From positions 10,220,701 through 10,284,700 of the forward strand of contig OW203732.1 in the NCBI GenBank assembly GCA_934045075.1: DNA of 64,000 nucleotides. The letters run 5' to 3'. Under the pieces are notes generated by a model. It was not told where the DNA came from. It saw only the letters and a list, made by a program, of their open reading frames with translations, and did not search any database. Made by a program: the position numbers and the translations under genes. Position 1 is the stretch's first letter; every line of letters begins with the position of its first letter. Below are positions 20,691-32,600 of this stretch, in pieces. Origin of the DNA: Yponomeuta sedellus (lineage: Eukaryota; Arthropoda; Insecta; Lepidoptera; Yponomeutidae).

Positions 20691-21382
20691 AAGATGATTC
20701 TTTATTATAAGGCGACACAAAGAATACACTAGACTAGAGAAGTAGAGACAAGATTAATATAGTGACCTAGATAAAGGCCGCCTACAAAACGAGACAACAG
20801 GCCTCTCCGCCGCAAAGTAATGCAAGCACATATTACGTAAATTTAGCTTTGTCTGCATTCGTGCATCAAGAGTGGAGTTGAAACATCAGCGCGGGCGCGG
20901 CGCCATTCGCCGAGGTTCTGAAGCAAACTACATTTTTCCGCCAACCAGCCTTTGGCTCCTCTCCAACCTTTACCTTTTCCTATAGACGACTCCATAACGC
21001 AGCAACTTTTGCCTTCAACAAATTATCTTTGTAAACTCCATGGTTTGAAAATTACACTAATGGAATATACTTTGCCCTAATCTACATAATTTAATTTCCA
21101 AATCAAAAGATGTTATAGCCCGCCTTGAGCTGTCAAATTTAGCCGCGTTTTACAATTTTACGATGTTGTTTTGCTGCGGATGGATGTTGTGTTTTCATTT
21201 CCGTACAGCGGATAGCTGGAATTATTTTTATTTCCGTTTTCTCTGTAAAATAAAGTAGGAAGGTCGGTATATTTTTCTTTGCAGCACAAAGCACCGGTTT
21301 TAAGTCAGAACAGTTGGTGACAGGTTTACTATAATATTTTTACATTTTTGTTTTACAATTTTCACGAAGTAGGCGCCATGAA
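20691..21382. other. Possible LINE tail and unrecognised intergenic DNA
   Basis: At 20,690-20,785 'gattctttattataagg ... aaaggccgccta' looks like a diverged minus-strand copy of the 3' tail family. The remainder shows nothing I can support. Confidence 0.4.
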
Positions 21383-21752
21383 GCGCTCGTGGCCTAGTCG
21401 AACCGAGTGATTAGATTCAATCACATGAGTTGAGGCAATAACAGGCGCGTTCAAAAGCAGGATGGGTGACAGTCCCGTGACTACCGCTTGTGCCATTTTT
21501 CCGAGCGCTTCCGTGCTTCGCAAGGCACGCTAAGCCGTAGATGCCGGCTGTCATGTAACGGCAGTCATAAAACCATGTCGCCCATTAGGTCTCTGACATG
21601 GCTTAACGACAGCCATTATATGACAGCCGGCACCAGAGGCTGGTAAGGCCCGCCACTGTCTTACAATCCTTACAAACCAGTATGGCTTAACCTTCCTGCG
21701 ATGCAGGAAGAGAACCGTGCCTTAGCAGTTAGGACATACAAGGGTTGATATC
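21383..21752 (+). mobile_element. 5S-rRNA-derived SINE carrying an internal inverted duplication
   Basis: It starts 'gcgctcgtggcctagtcg' and ends 'aggacatacaagggttgata'. In the middle, bases 21580-21636 are the reverse complement of the preceding SINE segment plus what should follow it: arms 21542-21579 and 21595-21632 with a 15-base loop. About 20 bp of the normal sequence ('ttgataacttctgaca' in other copies) are missing. Confidence 0.88.
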
Positions 21753-21884
21753 GAGACGCCATATTAATAGGAACTAAAGGGAGAACGAACAAACTAATTG
21801 ATTTTGAGGAAAAATATGGAGAAAAAGGTTGAAAGTTTGGTTAGAGACAACGGCACTAATGATAGATATAGAACACTACATAAA

Positions 21885-21960
21885 AAAGGAAATTACACAG
21901 ATATTTCTTAACCTAAGAGTACAGACAGCGGCCTTATCACTTAAAGTGATCTCTACTGAT
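21885..21960 (-). repeat. LINE/SINE 3' tail fragment
   Basis: The reverse complement of 'acagacagcggccttatcac' and flanks matches the tails at 1,826 and 25,440. Confidence 0.6.
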
Positions 21961-22028
21961 GATGATGTTAATATCACTTGAATGTTAGGTATACAGTACA
22001 GGGTGATTTTAAAATCACTTACGAGGGA

Positions 22029-22147
22029 ACAATCCTCCACCAATCCTGTCTTGGCCCCCGTGGTAGAGTATGGCCATGTATGACTTAACCTTCATGCGAT
22101 GCATGAAGAGACCCTTGCCCCAGCAGTATGGTGGGGTCTTACAAAGG
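22029..22147 (+). mobile_element. 5S-derived SINE, 3' fragment
   Basis: Only the last third is present: 'ccaccaatcctgtcttggcc', 'cgtggtagagtatggcc', 'gatgcatgaagagaccc', 'gccccagcagt'. Confidence 0.75.
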
Positions 22148-22179
22148 TATGTCCCCACCACATCATCATCATCAACAAC

Positions 22180-22262
22180 AAGGCCGCCATTTGTATCTTA
22201 TCTTTTGTAGCTGCTGATTCTTTAACTATTTTTTTGGCACACAATAAAGAATATCCTTATCT
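22180..22262 (+). repeat. LINE/SINE 3' tail fragment
   Basis: 'aaggccgccatttgtatct' and 'cacacaataaagaatatcc' match the conserved tail, plus orientation. Confidence 0.6.
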
Positions 22263-23348
22263 TAGACTTCACAGGTGGTCCCATAGACACCAAGTTAAGA
22301 TGATGATATGATGATGAGACCCTGGAGAAATCGAGGAAACTTTTAAAATTTTAAAGACACACTTGAAGCAATTTGCTTGTTTTTGTGTAGAGACTCGTGC
22401 ATATACGTTTAGAAAACATGAATCATAGTGATATTCACAAAAACTGTTAAATAAAAAGTTTAATTTCATTCCAAAACATTACAGCACATAAAAATAGAAA
22501 AATTCAACAAAATATGACCTTTAAATTTGATATAGGTATTGTAAATGTATATTTTGGAGTCCGTGCCCAACGCGTGTGTGTTGGTCTTGCAATGGTGTTA
22601 TAATACGTGCCATAATTATGGTACCATGTACCATAAGACCTCCATTATGGTACGCAACAGTAGCATAATTTTGGCAGTTATAATGACAGCCTGGTATCTT
22701 GTAATGAAACATAATGGTTTTGCAAAAGTTTCGTTATTTGATTTCGATGAAATTATGTTTTTTTTAAGTCCTAGACATGCCACAATCTCAAACTAAAATG
22801 CGAAATTGGTTGAATTTGTTGGTCTAAACCGTTTAAGTTCTTTAACCCACGCAAAAAATTTACATTTACAATAAAAACGGGTATATATTAGGCAAAATAA
22901 ATATAAAACAAATTATTTGGCACCCTTTAGTCACTATTTGAGTAAAAAAATGTTTTAATTTTTCGTCGTAGAACACAAGATAGACTGACTGATTTAAATT
23001 TTATTGAAACAGCGAATTCTGTCTTACTTGCTCAAACTGTAAAAGTACCATTTTTTCCTAAAGTACCAATATTTGTGAATCCAGAGCCATAATTCTAGAT
23101 AGGCATGTTACATCCCTGTGGTCTTGTAACTTGGCACAGGTTCCAAACTATATTTCTAAAATAGGTACCTGCATCGAATTTAAAGATCATATTCGTTTAA
23201 ATTTTGTCTCTGTTTTCTGCATTGTAGTGTTTTGAAGCCGACTTTTATTTTTCAAATCTTAATTTATGTTTATGATGTCATAGCCTGGTTAAGGCAGCAC
23301 CGAGTCTCCTAGTTTGGAATCCGGTCAACTGTTGTGTGGAAGTTAGTA
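22263..23348. other. AT-rich intergenic DNA, nothing recognised
   Basis: No supported feature. A loose inverted repeat around 22,610-22,655 ('ccataattatggtacc') is too weak to call. Confidence 0.45.
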
Positions 23349-23429
23349 TTACATATTATGAAGAACACTCTTAAAGCTCAGTATTTTTAAAATGCTGAAT
23401 GTGATTGACGTGAAATAGTAATTACTTAT

Positions 23430-23670
23430 GTGAAAAAAAATTCTATTCAAATCCTGTTCCTGCTGTCGAAATTCAATATGTATAAAATTGGCTCGGCTTG
23501 GATCAACAGCAGGGAAATACCAATCTGATTTTACTGCGAAATCCAAATTAAAATATCCCAAAATAAAGTAAATACCTAAAGTAGCCAGCTCATCGCATTC
23601 GGGCAGACCACAAGCGCAACCAAATTTACCAATATGATCGCTATTATTTGGGTCTATCAATTTAATACGC
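23430..23670 (-). CDS. Possible exon of a DEG/ENaC (pickpocket-like) channel
   Basis: A minus-strand frame reads 'GCACGLPECDEL' and then 'DWYFPAVDPSRANFIHIEF'. The CxC-x-LPxCDE pattern followed some 40 residues on by 'xxIHIxF' recalls the extracellular region just before the second membrane helix of insect pickpocket channels. An acceptor-like 'tgtacctacag' precedes it on the minus strand (ending near 23,667), and a donor-like 'ataa-gtaatt' follows near 23,427. No neighbouring exon of such a gene was found in the window, and the spacing includes ~14 residues that could be a very short intron. It may be a real exon of a minus-strand gene, a pseudo-exon or chance. Confidence 0.3.
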
Positions 23671-23689
23671 TGTAGGTACATTGTATCTA

Positions 23690-25435
23690 GAGTAGAGACG
23701 TAAATGGTAAAATCCAGGAAGCCCTAGCAATGAAATGTGAATGCAACTCATCTCTTTGTTATTGTAAGGTTAAAAACTCATTCCGGAAGTGCATATCTAC
23801 GCATCCTGGGGCAGCAATTGTTGATTACGTTGAATTATTTATAATGTGAAAGAAAACATAAGGAGGAAACATGACTCTCTGAGGTGTTTACATACCTCAG
23901 CGCTTGAAATGGCCAATCTACGGTGGGTACGCGTGGTAATTAAGCCCTAATCTCTCTCTGAGATAAAGCTGTACTCTGCAGGAAAGTATTCATTAATTGC
24001 AAGGAAATTAAAAATTAGTTTGGTCGTTAGCCCCACACCACAGGCTACATTAAAAAAGTAAAGTACGCCAAAGATAGAAGAAGACAAAAATCATTTGATG
24101 TAGCGTAAAAAAGTTCCTGAATTCTAAATACGTACCTACTTATTCATCTGACTGTACGGTGCGTACGCATAGAGATTGAGTAATTTTCCGAATAGGCACA
24201 TAAGCCCAGGAGCTTCGCCATTGTGAGTACGTCCTCGCGCTTCATTACATTGAGAGCCATTTAATTATGTAAACGAGTTGCCTTTCCAAATACCCTCATA
24301 AATACCACTACCCCGCCACTGTTATTTTAAAAAGAACGTTCTAAGTTTCAGTGAGCTCTACATTCGAATAATCAAATGAACTGGGTAATAACAGCTCTAA
24401 AATCCTTTTTTTATTTGTTTAAGCGCTTGAAAGGACGGATTAACACAGAGTTCAATAAATGTTTATCGCTGGCACAGAAACTAGAGCGTTGTTTATTTAA
24501 AAACTGTGACCATAGATCTCAAAACAATAAACGTCGTTTAAGATGATAAAAGCGATAACGAATACCTAACCCTCGCCCACCTTTTGAAAGAAAGCATAAA
24601 TCACAGACATTAAACCCTCTTGAAGAAATATATCTCAAGGCTGACTCGCCCAACTGCTCGAGTCTTTGATGGTGACTATCCACTTGTCGAAACCGTCTCA
24701 ATGAAAAGGCTTTTTAATCCACTACTTGTACTTTACTACCATAATAAATCACCTTAGTCAAAAAGTAATCCATTACAAAAATGGAACCTTGAATTGTGTT
24801 CCCTTTATCGAGCTAACACGTTTGGGTTCATCATTTACTACATTTTCACATACTTATTGAAGAAAAATTATGTGTGTAATTTTTTAAGCTTATTAGTTTA
24901 AGGAAGAAGAAGGTATTCTTTAATTAAAATAAACCAAATACAGGTTAGTTAGACACAGATCATAGGTTTTACCTTCTCTTTTGAAAGTAGGAATCGCCGG
25001 GTAAAAGCTTCCAGTTCTTCTTTATTTCTTTAGTATTTCAATTTTCCGGGCCGCTATTCCAATAGTTCTCTTCCCTAAAAACCCTATTTGAAATACTTAT
25101 ATCAAACATTAAATATAAGGGAAAATTGTCAAGTGATGCGCCTACTAACGGACAGAATTCATTTCTTAACAGAAAACAAAATCCAATTTTTGCCACGGTA
25201 ACATATTTTTTTATCTCATCTGTCTCTTGAAGAGTGATAGGTAGCTACAAAAAATACACAGAACACGTGTTATTATGGTGGATTACCCATAAGAGTAATT
25301 ATAAGCGGTCCCCGTTGTAGTTGCGAGACGAGTTCGTGGGCACAACAAAATTAGCATGTATTATTCATATGTATCTGAAATAATTTGATTTATTTGCATA
25401 TCTACTTCCTTTTCCAAAATCAGTATTTCTAGTCC
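23690..25435. other. Intergenic DNA, nothing firmly recognised
   Basis: A 60-codon minus-strand frame at 24,519-24,701 (ends ...CDLCFLSKGGRGLGIRYRF) has no domain I recognise. No repeat or RNA gene was supported. Confidence 0.45.
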
Positions 25436-25439
25436 ATCC

Positions 25440-25555
25440 AAAGGTTGTCTCGTAGAGATCACTTTTAGTGATAAGGCCGTCGTCTGTACTATTAGGTATC
25501 TGTGTAATTTCCTTTTTTATGTTATTATGATGTATGTTCTCTATCTATCTAGAAG
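25440..25555 (+). repeat. LINE/SINE 3' tail with GATA-type end
   Basis: 'aaaggttgtctcgtagagat', 'tagtgataaggccgtcgtct' and a 'ctctatctatctag' end match the reverse complement of 1,826-1,955. Confidence 0.7.
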
Positions 25556-26177
25556 TTATTTTGCAGTATATAGTACTAAATGTTTCTGCAATATACAATT
25601 TGGTGTTGTGCTATTTCATAAAAACCCTTAAAATTGTGATAACACCTGTCGCATGGTGAAACTCAGTTCGTCTGTACTGGCGAAGTGAGTTTGTACCAAA
25701 ATGTAACCCATGCTACATTCTAGTTAAGTCTACATTATTTTCTTATGATTGCGCTAACCTTTGCTCAAGAACGTTTAAGGTATTCATTGTTATCATATAA
25801 TTCATGAGGAAAGTGACTTACCCCCAGTTTATGTGTTCATTACGTGTATAAAAATCGTTCTTTTTCGAGCAATTTTGAGGAATCTGAAGAGAGTGATTAC
25901 AGGAATCAATTAGTATTTCCTTTGTTATAATATCAAATCGAAAACAGATGGATTGTTTCCGATCTTCTCCCAGGTTCCGATCTTTTCCTTTTCCTTTTCC
26001 GAGACTCACACTTGCGTGGCGGAGAAACGATCCTATAATAGATCTTAGTTGAACTCATTATTAACAGTTTGTTTCAAAATTGATAATTTCATGTATAGTA
26101 AAAAATTGTTTTATTTCATTCAGTTCTAAAGATCCCTAGCGGAAGTACGGCCATCCTTGACCAGTTTTTATTATTTA

Positions 26178-26395
26178 CTAGCTGTAAACCGCGGTGTTAC
26201 TCGCGGTTTATCGGGTTTCCCATGGGAATAAGATATTTTACCGCAGTAAAACGTAGCCTATGTGTTAGTCCAGGGTAACAGCAGACTCCATACCAAATTT
26301 AGACGTATTTCGTTTAGACGTGAAGAAGTACCAAACATACACATACACACACACACACTCACAAACTTTCGCCTTTATAATATCAGTGTGATGTG
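26178..26395. repeat. Dispersed repeat with CA run
   Basis: 'ccataccaaatttagacgta', 'gacgtgaagaagtaccaaac' and a CA microsatellite (26,336-26,362), ending 'tttataatatcagtgtgatg', match a repeat also present at 59,355-59,475. It lies just upstream of the first coding exon of the LRR gene, probably in a 5' intron. Confidence 0.7.
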
Positions 26396-26432
26396 ATGTG
26401 ATGATGATTGAGATGTCCATTCCCTCGTAGTG

Positions 26433-26601
26433 ATGGTATTGGGCGCGCGATGCGCTGGCTGGGCGCTAAGGCTGGGGCTGCTGGCATCGTTGGCGGCCCC
26501 GCTAGCGCCCGAGCGGCTCGAGCCCTGCGCCACCAGCCGGCTCTGCTCGTGCCACGCTGCGCACATGTCCTGCACCGCCGTGCCGCTGCACCGATTTCCA
26601 G
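26433..26601 (+). CDS. LRR gene coding exon 1: signal peptide and N-cap
   Basis: ATG at 26433 opens MVLGARCAGWALRLGLLASL, a signal peptide. The exon ends in the N-cap cysteines and '...HRFP' before donor G|gtaaat. An acceptor-like 'ttccctcgtag' ends at 26430, so an upstream noncoding exon probably exists and the transcription start is not in view. Confidence 0.85.
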
Positions 26602-29600
26602 GTAAATATGGTAGCCATTTTAAAACTATCACGCTCGAATGACCAGCTGCTGGAGCCGAGCCAGCTCTGTTCATATCGCGATGCTCACACGTCTTGCACT
26701 GCGCCATATTGCTGCTTCGTAGCGCCGGCATTTTGAAACTATCAATGACTAGAGGGCTGAAGCGCTACATCACCAACCGGCGCTGCTCGTGCTGTGCCGC
26801 ACACATGTCTTGTACCCCGTACTGCTGCATCGGTTCCCAAGTAAATATAATGACCATTTTGAAACTGTCAAGCTTGTAACGACTAAAGGGCTGAAGGTTT
26901 ATGCTGGGAGCCGACTTTACTCGTGCGCACATGTCTTGTACTGCTGCCGGTGCTTCGCTTTTTGGTAAATACAGCCACCGTTTTAAAATTACCGCGCTTG
27001 ACTAGCTGCTGGAACCATGCGGCGTTAGCCATCTCTGCTTTGGTCAGGTTGCTCACCTGTCTTACAACGCCCCGTATTTCTTCACCGCTACTATTTCGAA
27101 ACTCTGAAGTGGTCGAGTTGATGACTAATTGATAACTTGTTGTGGACTCAACTTCAATTTCAAAACTATTTAATTTTGTCTGACACATAGTTAGGTAACG
27201 AATATAAGTCAAAACGCAAAAGTTACGGTTTATCTGTCAACGCTAAGGCGTTTCACAATATATCTTTTGAGTCCCTGTTACTTTATTGGAGAGAAAATTT
27301 TATGTGAAATCTGTTCTTCATTGTACATCTTTTCAGTAGTATTCAGATTTTTAAAAGGATAAACTGCCCTTTCCGTAAGCTTAAACTAATACGCGCTGTT
27401 TGTTCGTCTTCTCATCAAGTTGATTTGGTAATACATGACACTGCTGGCAATACGCAAAAAACACAAAGACTTTCAGTTCATCAGGTTTATGAGAGTCGCA
27501 GAGCGGTGTCCGCAGTGCATTCCAATATTTGTTCAGAGTTTCTCTGTGTAGTTTCTAAACATCCACAAAAAACTTTGCCAGTCCTATCTAGTCATTTACA
27601 CAGCCAAACGCCAGTCGTTGTTTCGACTCACATAAATAAATGGGACTGCGTAGCTGGAAAACGTTATTGGTTACGCGAATCGAACACGGACTAAAGGTCT
27701 ACCATGAAAAATGGATTAGGGCGGTTACCCCATACGGGATTAGTCCTTGGGTCGTATACGGGCAGGTACGCCATTTGCAAACTTGTTAGACCGAGGTTAG
27801 TCTTACCCAACGCCTCACATCGACCTTAGCTAATCGGATAAGTAAATTCGCGCAAGCGAGGCTTACGAAGGAAATGTAAATTTAACTTTGCTTTACTTAC
27901 TGTTGGCAGAATATCAGCTTTTCTGTGCGTGCCAGCCGCTGACTGAAAAAATATACGAGCGCTTGTAATGTTGGGTTTGTAACAACCTCGGGCTTTGGTA
28001 TTCGGCCGAGAGATTTGTAAGATTCTGCTTGTGTTGCAACAATTTTTATTATATCTGCAACTACGGTTGCTAGATGCTTGGGATTTTGCGGAAGGCCCCG
28101 TTTTTCAACCTCACCCGGACTCGTAAACACGTGGTTGTAGAATCTCCTATTACCACCTCGTATAAAAATAATAAAAGCTACCTTCTTTGTGAAGACTTTC
28201 ACGACTAGAGCGCAGGTTTTATGTCAATAATATTTTTAGTTTCCGTCTTGGGAGAAAATTCATTAAACCTAAATCCTTTTTAATGCCTCAAAACATAACT
28301 AAGAATTTTGAACAAGCTTATAAGCAATACCAACAGTGTACCTACAATTTAACAATTCATCCAGTCCTGATAAACATAAACGGTCTTGCGTACCCTAACC
28401 GCAAAAGCCTTTTATTTAGCTTACTTTTATTTGCGGGACTGGCAGAACACGTCACAAAGCAAAGCCGCATTTTGTCGATATTTTTTGAATAACAAACAAT
28501 ATGGTTTGTTGGTAACTGGAGCATGCATTCATTTGTCAACGGGATTTCTATAAAACTCTCTTTTCAATGGTCTGAAAATAGCCACGGAGGGAATGAATGG
28601 AATTAATGGCTCATCCTTTTGTGGTGTTTAAGAGGAAATATGCCTCGATGTGCTAATAAGAAGTTGTTTGGCAGAATGGCCGGAAATGGCGCTGCAGCAC
28701 CTGGACATCAGTATGTCGAGCCTGCAGGTGGTGCACGAGAGCGCGCTCGACGGGCTGCAGCTCCAGACACTCGTGCTCGTCGCCAACAAACTGCACTACA
28801 TCGAGCCACGGGCTTTAAGGTACCGCTAACCGTAACTGGCTTAACTGACTCGGCGACACAAGCAAAACTTAGCTCTCACTACTAACAACACGTCTCCTAT
28901 CGGGAGCTCGTACTGGAAAGTTAACGCAGGTACTTGTTTCAGTCTTCAAGACGAAGTTTGTAAGATCTTTCGAAATTAACTCCAGCTATGTGATATTTTA
29001 TCCATTAGGGATATTAAAATATAAATATTAAATACAAGCGTGAGTTCACAGGTAGATATATTCTAGGATTGCTCATTTAACGGTACTCCTCACGATTGTT
29101 TATTTAGCAATGTTAATTAGATAAGATTACTCTAACGTTTACAAAACGTCAGAAATTATAGTTATTAACCTTACCTAATAAATAATTGCGGGTAGATCTT
29201 TTATATGTGTAATTATGTATGACCATAGCTCATCATTAAAAAGGTATACTTTGTTTATTATGTCGGTTTTTCCCAGTGTACCTACAGTAAAGAATATTCT
29301 TGTCTTACTTTATTCTTTTAAGTCAGGTTTTACAGCGTTATTCAAACAGGTATCGACCGACACCTTGTAACAACCCTCTTTAGGCCTTTTCTTATACAAA
29401 AGCTGAAAATAGGCGGCCGTGAACGATGCCCACATTCATAACCAAGGGCGGGAAAAATATTACCTACAATAGGTTATGTCAATATCCTGTCAACACGACG
29501 CGAGAAAATGGCATTGTTAGGAATAGCTCAATTTATTTATTAGAGAGGTGTTTCAGAAGTTTCCCATAATCTTCACGCCGATTTTATTTCCTTTGTTTGT

Positions 29601-32600
29601 TTCAGCTCCATGGCCGTGACGCTCGCGTCATTGGATCTCGGATACAACGAATTCACTGAAATACCTCAGCAGGGGTTGAAAGATTTAAAAGTTTTAAATT
29701 GGCTAAACCTTCAGAAGTGAGTACAAGTTTTAAACGGCTCGGATTATTCTTACAGCTTTTGAATTTGAGTTCGTTAAGAAGTTAAGCGTTTTTTTGTAGC
29801 AATGACATCGGGCACCTTGGACCAGAGGTGCGTTGGCACCACCTCGAGGAGACCTTGACGAGCTTGTCGCTAGCCAACAACCAGGTGCAGACGCTGGGCG
29901 CGCGTGCGCTGACACCGCTGCGCCGCCTGCTGCAACTCGACCTGGATGGCAACCACCTGCGCACGCTCAGCCCTGACTCCCTGCCCTCCTCCCTCACCCT
30001 CCTCAAATTATCCAATAACTTCCTACACACATTTCCCTGTGATTTATTCTTCAATCTTCCCCGGCTAAAAGCAGTCCATTTACGGCACAATTTCGTAATG
30101 TTCGATAATACGACGGCGTGCTCGATCAACAAAACGAAAAAGATAGAGAAGGTAGACTTAAGTAATAATAAAATAAATGACTCCTCGCAGATAACGCTGT
30201 TTCAAGAGGTTCAAATAAGACAAATAATTCTTGATCTCAACGAGCTGACCCTCGTACCACGTTCATTGTTCGCAAACAACAGGATAGAGCGTCTGTCGAT
30301 CTCGTACAACAGTTTAACTTCTGTTCACCGAGATTTGTTTTTGTCTTTGAAAAACTCGCTAGAGCATTTGGAGCTGGAGCACAACCGGCTAGGAGCAGTG
30401 CCGGACACGCTAGCAGCAGCGGCGCGGCTGCGGCACGTGTCGTTGGCCTACAACCGGCTGACTACGGCGCCGGCGCTGCCCGCTCGGCTGCAGACACTCT
30501 CACTGGCCGGCAACTTTCTGGCCTCCGTGCCCGCCACTCTCGACCAACTCGAGCCGGACGCGCTCCGTTATCTCGACCTTAGCTATAACCGGATATCTAA
30601 TTTGTTACCGAACGAATTTCGAGATTGGTCCAGTTCTCTAGCGACTATTAATTTGAGAGGTAACAGGATTGCACAGATTTATAAGAACGTTTTTCCGGAG
30701 AGCATGCCCGTAAAAGAGATTAATTTGAGCTTTAACGATTTGTACTACATTCATCCGCTGGCGTTTTCGAACGTTACTAGTTCGTTGCATGTTTTGGAGT
30801 CCTCATCGACTCTGTTTAGTGGCGTTTATCCATTCGAGATCGAAGGCGGTTCAGAGGGCTTACAGTTTCTGTCATTCGATAACAACGACTTCCATATACT
30901 AAGATTGACTGATGTGGCTGCGTTCCCGTTTCTGAAATACTTAAATCTTGACTACAACCGCGTTGTAGATATAGTCACGGAGGGGGATTACCAGAACGCC
31001 TCGCTCAGCATAAGCAATCTGAGGGTTGCGTATAATTTTATAAGTTCCATCCGCCGCGGAACCTTCACCAACATGCCAGACTTGAGAAACGTAGATTTAT
31101 CTTACAACCGAATAAATAACTTAACCAAGTACAGTTTCACGAACTTGCCCAACTTGAGATATTTATCTCTCGCGAGCAACATTATCGATTCGATGGAATC
31201 GGGGACCTTTGCCAATTTGCCAAAACTGGAAATATTGGAACTCCAGGGAAACAATTTGAGTTATTTTTCACTGAAAGCTTTTCATAATGTGTCGCAATCG
31301 GACGTGACTTTCACATTGAACATTAGTAGCAATCACATCGAGCGGCTCGAGGGCGGACCCCCTATTTCCGTGAATATATTTGATTGTTCGTACAATGACC
31401 TGATCGAGGTGCCAAATAACTTCTTCATTTTCATAGAAACGTCGATACGTCAGATCGTTTTATCGCACAATAAAATAGAATACATATCGGGTGAAATATT
31501 CGGCGACGCGTTGAGTTTAGAAATTTTAGATTTGCACAAAAATCACATCAACTCTGTAAAACGTAAGACTTTTACAGAACTTATATCGCTGCAAATACTG
31601 GATCTGTCATTTAACTTTATTTCGCAACTAGCTGTGGAACAATTTTATAATTTAAATAAGTTGAGATATTTAAAATTGGACCACAATAACGTAAGGTTGC
31701 TTCCTAGAGACGTGTTCATGAACACTATTATCGAACACTTGGACTTGAGCTACAACGAAATCTCACTATTCCCTGTCACAGCGTTGTCGCAGATAGGTTT
31801 TACGCTTAGATACCTTGACTTATCTCATAACCATATCGAGTATTTGGACAGCAACATATTCCGAAACACCCAATTCTTACAAAGTCTTAATCTAGGGAAT
31901 AATATATTAACAGTTCTGTCCGACAACACGTTCTCGAGTCTCGGCGCACTGCGCCAGCTGGACCTCGGATTCAATTCTATAAAAGCTAATTTCAAAGAGT
32001 TATTTCACAACCTCCCTAATTTGAGACATCTGAGTCTCGCGAATATTAGTTTAAAATCAGTGCCTTATCTACCTTTGACAAATCTAACGACTCTCAATTT
32101 AACGTCAAATTATATCAGCAGCTTCAAGGAAACTGATGTTAAGCGGCTAGCGAGTCTTCGTAATTTAGATGTTAGTCACAATCGTCTTAGTTCTTTAGTG
32201 CCAAAAATGTGGTATCATCTCAACAATTTAAACGTTCTAGATATTTCCTACAACCCTATCGTAAGAATAACTCCGAATAGTTTCAAATGGTTAAGCAACT
32301 TATCTCATTTAAATTTAAATGGTTTGAAATTCTTGGACATAATTGACCAAGATTCCTTCCGTCCTCTAGTTTCGCTACGTTCCTTGTACGTTCAGTCCTG
32401 GTCTCTAATAAACCACTCCACATTCCGACTCTGCAACATCACCTCCTCGCTTCCCTCCCTGTATAAGCTCGTGATAGAGTGGGCGGATGAAGTGATGGAC
32501 ACGCAGCTGCTCGACTTGGATGCCAGGAACATCCGCTACTTGGAAATACGCGGGAGGAAACTAAAGAGAATATCTGATGAGGCTTTCGAAGCGTTTGCCA

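Noticed and set aside
27425..28202. Open frames in intron 1
   Set aside because: No recognisable domain, and they lie between well-supported exons of the LRR gene.
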